Shown here in pieces: positions 61,305 through 64,000 of a stretch of 64,000 bases of DNA (within the stretch, counting starts at the first letter, position 1; each line of letters opens with the position of its first letter). The position numbers and the translations under genes were made by a program. Under the pieces are notes generated by a model. It had not been told where the DNA came from. It made no database searches and worked only from the letters and a program-made list of their open reading frames with translations. Source of the stretch: Rostratula benghalensis (lineage: Eukaryota > Chordata > Aves > Charadriiformes > Rostratulidae); NCBI GenBank assembly GCA_013399305.1, contig VXAI01000038.1, positions 3,340,998 through 3,404,997 of the forward strand, written 5' to 3'.

Positions 61305-63409
61305 GCAGACTAAGCCACTGCAAAATGTTTCAGAAATTCTTTATGTTTTACCAGATCAGGAAGGGACATTAGGGACCTTCAGAATTTTCTTTAAAACTAT
61401 TTCTTCATATAAGAGAGTTCAAAATTTTGGTTGTTCTTAAATTTTTCTAGATGCAAATGTCAATTTTAATATAAATATTTGCCATATCACTTCGTTATCT
61501 GTAACTTTTAAAATAACTTTAAGCCTGCCAAAATGAAAAGAAAATAAACCAATTAATTCCAGTATTTTGAATCAATCTGAATTATTAGACCTGAAGCACC
61601 TTCCAAATTTATTTTCTGTAAGAGACAAGCCAAGAAATATATTATTTACCTACTTACAATCATGATTTTTTTTTTACAATCATAATCACAATGTAATCAT
61701 TCACGTATTTTCTCTTCTGTCAAAAAATACATTATGAAAAATTAGGTTAATTCATGAAGAAACAGTAACCTAGTGCAAAAGCAGTAATGACCAGATTTAA
61801 GAATGTCTCTGAATTCTTAGAGCAAGATTGCTACCAAAAACATTCACTATACTATTCACAAATTATTTTTGGGCTGGTGCCCATTTTATGAATGGTCTAT
61901 TCTTCTGTTTTTATTGATATTGTTGACTAGCCACAACAGGTGACATTTATATCCCCTTAGGCTGTCCATTATCCAAATGAAGGGCCATCTGGAAAGGGAT
62001 TCTGTTCACTGAAAAATGTGACAGAGCTGATGGCTTTTTAACTGCAAGTCATCTATGATTGCTGGTAAACACTGAAAATTAGCATTGATCCCCCTCAAAT
62101 GAAAAAACCAACAACAATAAAGTACTTCAGACAGGCTTATGGAAACACCTTCTCGGCAGATGTGCATGCTAATTAATAATTGTAGATGGCAACCCTTCCT
62201 CATTTTTGTAAATTAATGCCAGTTGAATTCTCTAAAACAAATAAACATGACTACAGATGGGGCAGCTACTTGTATATGCCCAACACAGCATATGTAGATT
62301 AGGAAATGAGGTGGGCCTGAAGTCGCTGCCATACTACAAACAGGTAGTAGACAAGCACCATTACTGCAACCTGCCACACTCACAAAATCACATAGTTCGT
62401 CCTTTTGCCCACCAGGTTACATTCTGGGAGGGTTTCCAAAGCTGGAGGTAGATGCTGCATTGCCTCCTGTTTTGAAGGCATTCAGCAGAGAGGCTACGGC
62501 AGGGATGAAGTGGAGAAGCAGTCATAGATTCAGATGCAGAAAAAGACTGCCACCATTTGGGTATCGATAGCCCGCAAAGTTGTGTTTTGTACCAACAGTA
62601 GAAGAGGAATCGTAATAGAAAATTACTCCACTCATCTGTCTTCCAGCAGTATTGTGTTTACCTTCTAGGGTGATGTATACCTATCTGTAGTGAACACACT
62701 TGCCAAAACCAATGGGAAATTGCGCTTTGGCTTTGATGGAATTGAACCAGGTTCAACACCAGCAAACACGGCAACCAGCAAAAACTCAGGTTGGGTCAGC
62801 CATGTCTTGGTAAAATCTTAACCCACTATGAACAGAAGCAGTTAAGATCATGAGCATCAGAAAATAGTTCCATAGCTTCAAATATCCTCTGGATCGAGAT
62901 ATCATTATAAACATGTTTATTTTATTATGAAACTGTGCAACATTTAGTAATGAAAAAACATTGGTTGCACATGCATTGGCCACCAACTCATTACTTTCTC
63001 ACCCACTGACTGAAAATGGGGTTATTTGATTTATTTTTTTTTTGGTCATCTGAGATCAGAACTCCATTACTTAGTATTTACTCAAATATCTTTATGCTGG
63101 GACTGAAAGTCTTTATTTAAAAAATTCTTCAACGTACTTGGCGAGCTCAAAAAACATTAGGAGCAAGATGATCTTGTCTTAGAAAAATCATATCCATCAG
63201 AACCTATGATGACAACAGGACTAATAACTCTTCATTTACTTCTGCCTACTTTCTCATATTGGAAACTGTCTATATGACTCCTTCTGCAAGTTTGGGTAAC
63301 ATGAGATGCCACACTCCTGATCTAGCGTTTGTGTGAGTATAAGGTTACACAATGTTCATATATCTCAAATTGATTGCAAGGAAAAAGTTAAAAGAAAAAA
63401 AAAAAAAAG
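61305..63409. other. Non-coding DNA, no feature recognised
   Basis: Unique A+T-rich sequence, slightly richer in G+C at 62,450-62,810. No open frame exceeds 70 codons, and none has splice support. Confidence 0.5.
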
Positions 63410-63449
63410 AAGGGAAGGGAAGGGAAGGGAAGGGAAGGGAAGGGAAGGG
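63410..63449. repeat. (GGGAA)n satellite, left of gap
   Basis: About eight uninterrupted GGGAA units follow an A-rich leader and run straight into the N block. G-triplets every five bases on one strand could form a G-quadruplex. Confidence 0.95.
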
Positions 63450-63809
63450 NNNNNNNNNNNNNNNNNNNNNNNNNNNNNNNNNNNNNNNNNNNNNNNNNNN
63501 NNNNNNNNNNNNNNNNNNNNNNNNNNNNNNNNNNNNNNNNNNNNNNNNNNNNNNNNNNNNNNNNNNNNNNNNNNNNNNNNNNNNNNNNNNNNNNNNNNNN
63601 NNNNNNNNNNNNNNNNNNNNNNNNNNNNNNNNNNNNNNNNNNNNNNNNNNNNNNNNNNNNNNNNNNNNNNNNNNNNNNNNNNNNNNNNNNNNNNNNNNNN
63701 NNNNNNNNNNNNNNNNNNNNNNNNNNNNNNNNNNNNNNNNNNNNNNNNNNNNNNNNNNNNNNNNNNNNNNNNNNNNNNNNNNNNNNNNNNNNNNNNNNNN
63801 NNNNNNNNN
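63450..63809. other. Assembly gap (360 N)
   Basis: The gap lies inside a pentanucleotide purine satellite, so it is very probably more of the same repeat. Open frames computed through it are artefacts. Confidence 0.99.
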
Positions 63810-63904
63810 AAGGAAAGGAAAGGAAAGGAAAGGAAAGGAAAGGAAAGGAAAGGAAAGGAAAGGAAAGGAAAGGAAAGGAAAGGAAAGGAAAGGAAAGGAA
63901 AGGA
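63810..63904. repeat. (GGAAA)n satellite, right of gap
   Basis: About 19 GGAAA units follow the gap. The unit differs by one base from the GGGAA units on the left, so the array is compound and the switch lies within the gap. Confidence 0.95.
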
Positions 63905-64000
63905 GAAAAATCTACAGTAATAATGTTGAAGCTTTCCAATGTACAACAAATAAAAGCAATAGACTTCTTCACAGCACAAAACATGAAAGGATTTTAGCTT

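Noticed and set aside
63333..63979. Open frames of about 200 codons on both strands
   Set aside because: They pass through 360 unknown bases and a pentanucleotide satellite with no stop codons; they are artefacts.
1..64000. CRISPR arrays, bacterial operons, tRNA or rRNA genes
   Set aside because: No direct-repeat/spacer pattern, no dense same-strand coding, and no tRNA A/B-box pair or rRNA-like sequence was found by eye.

Overview
This is vertebrate nuclear DNA, almost certainly from a bird. It is A+T-rich, has no dense coding, and its recognisable repeats are avian: truncated CR1 LINEs with the typical 8-bp terminal repeats, and a solo LTR of a type common in bird genomes. There are no operons, no bacterial genes and no CRISPR array. 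The window reads as intron or gene-poor intergenic sequence, and I cannot name a host gene anywhere in it.

Layout. 1-14,860 is A+T-rich unique sequence with poly-A tracts, one probable ancient CR1 scrap (about 8,983-9,028) and several minus-strand segments that look like small exons. The best are 11,355-11,410 and 10,537-10,586, whose reading frames are compatible. 14,862-15,252 is an old, diverged CR1. 15,253-28,887 is mostly unique DNA with a 12-bp perfect hairpin (20,196), a (TA)n tract (20,834), a probable ancient amniote repeat scrap (24,096) and a 17-bp tandem repeat running into a 200-base assembly gap (25,987). 28,888-29,795 is the longest CR1 and keeps the reverse-transcriptase FADD box. 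36,747-36,807 is an exon-like segment on the plus strand. 39,880-40,470 is a G+C-richer block ending in AATAAA. 43,600-44,118 is a solo LTR. 44,790-44,930 and 47,929-48,072 are two diverged copies of an unrecognised repeat. 46,171-46,468 is another CR1. 57,730-57,985 looks like a 3'-terminal coding exon with a poly(A) signal. 60,603-61,210 holds two CR1 tails close together. The window ends in a GGGAA/GGAAA purine satellite around a 360-base gap.

All four well-preserved CR1 copies, the old CR1 and the LTR lie on the minus strand. Each of the four young CR1 copies has a plausible 6-7 bp target-site duplication. The open reading frames of 60-170 codons scattered through the window have no splice-site or family support and are mostly chance. 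The exon-like segments listed are hypotheses from splice-site consensus and open frames only, with no homology support. I see no new biological system; the most informative items are the candidate terminal exon, the compatible pair of minus-strand exons and the unnamed repeat pair.
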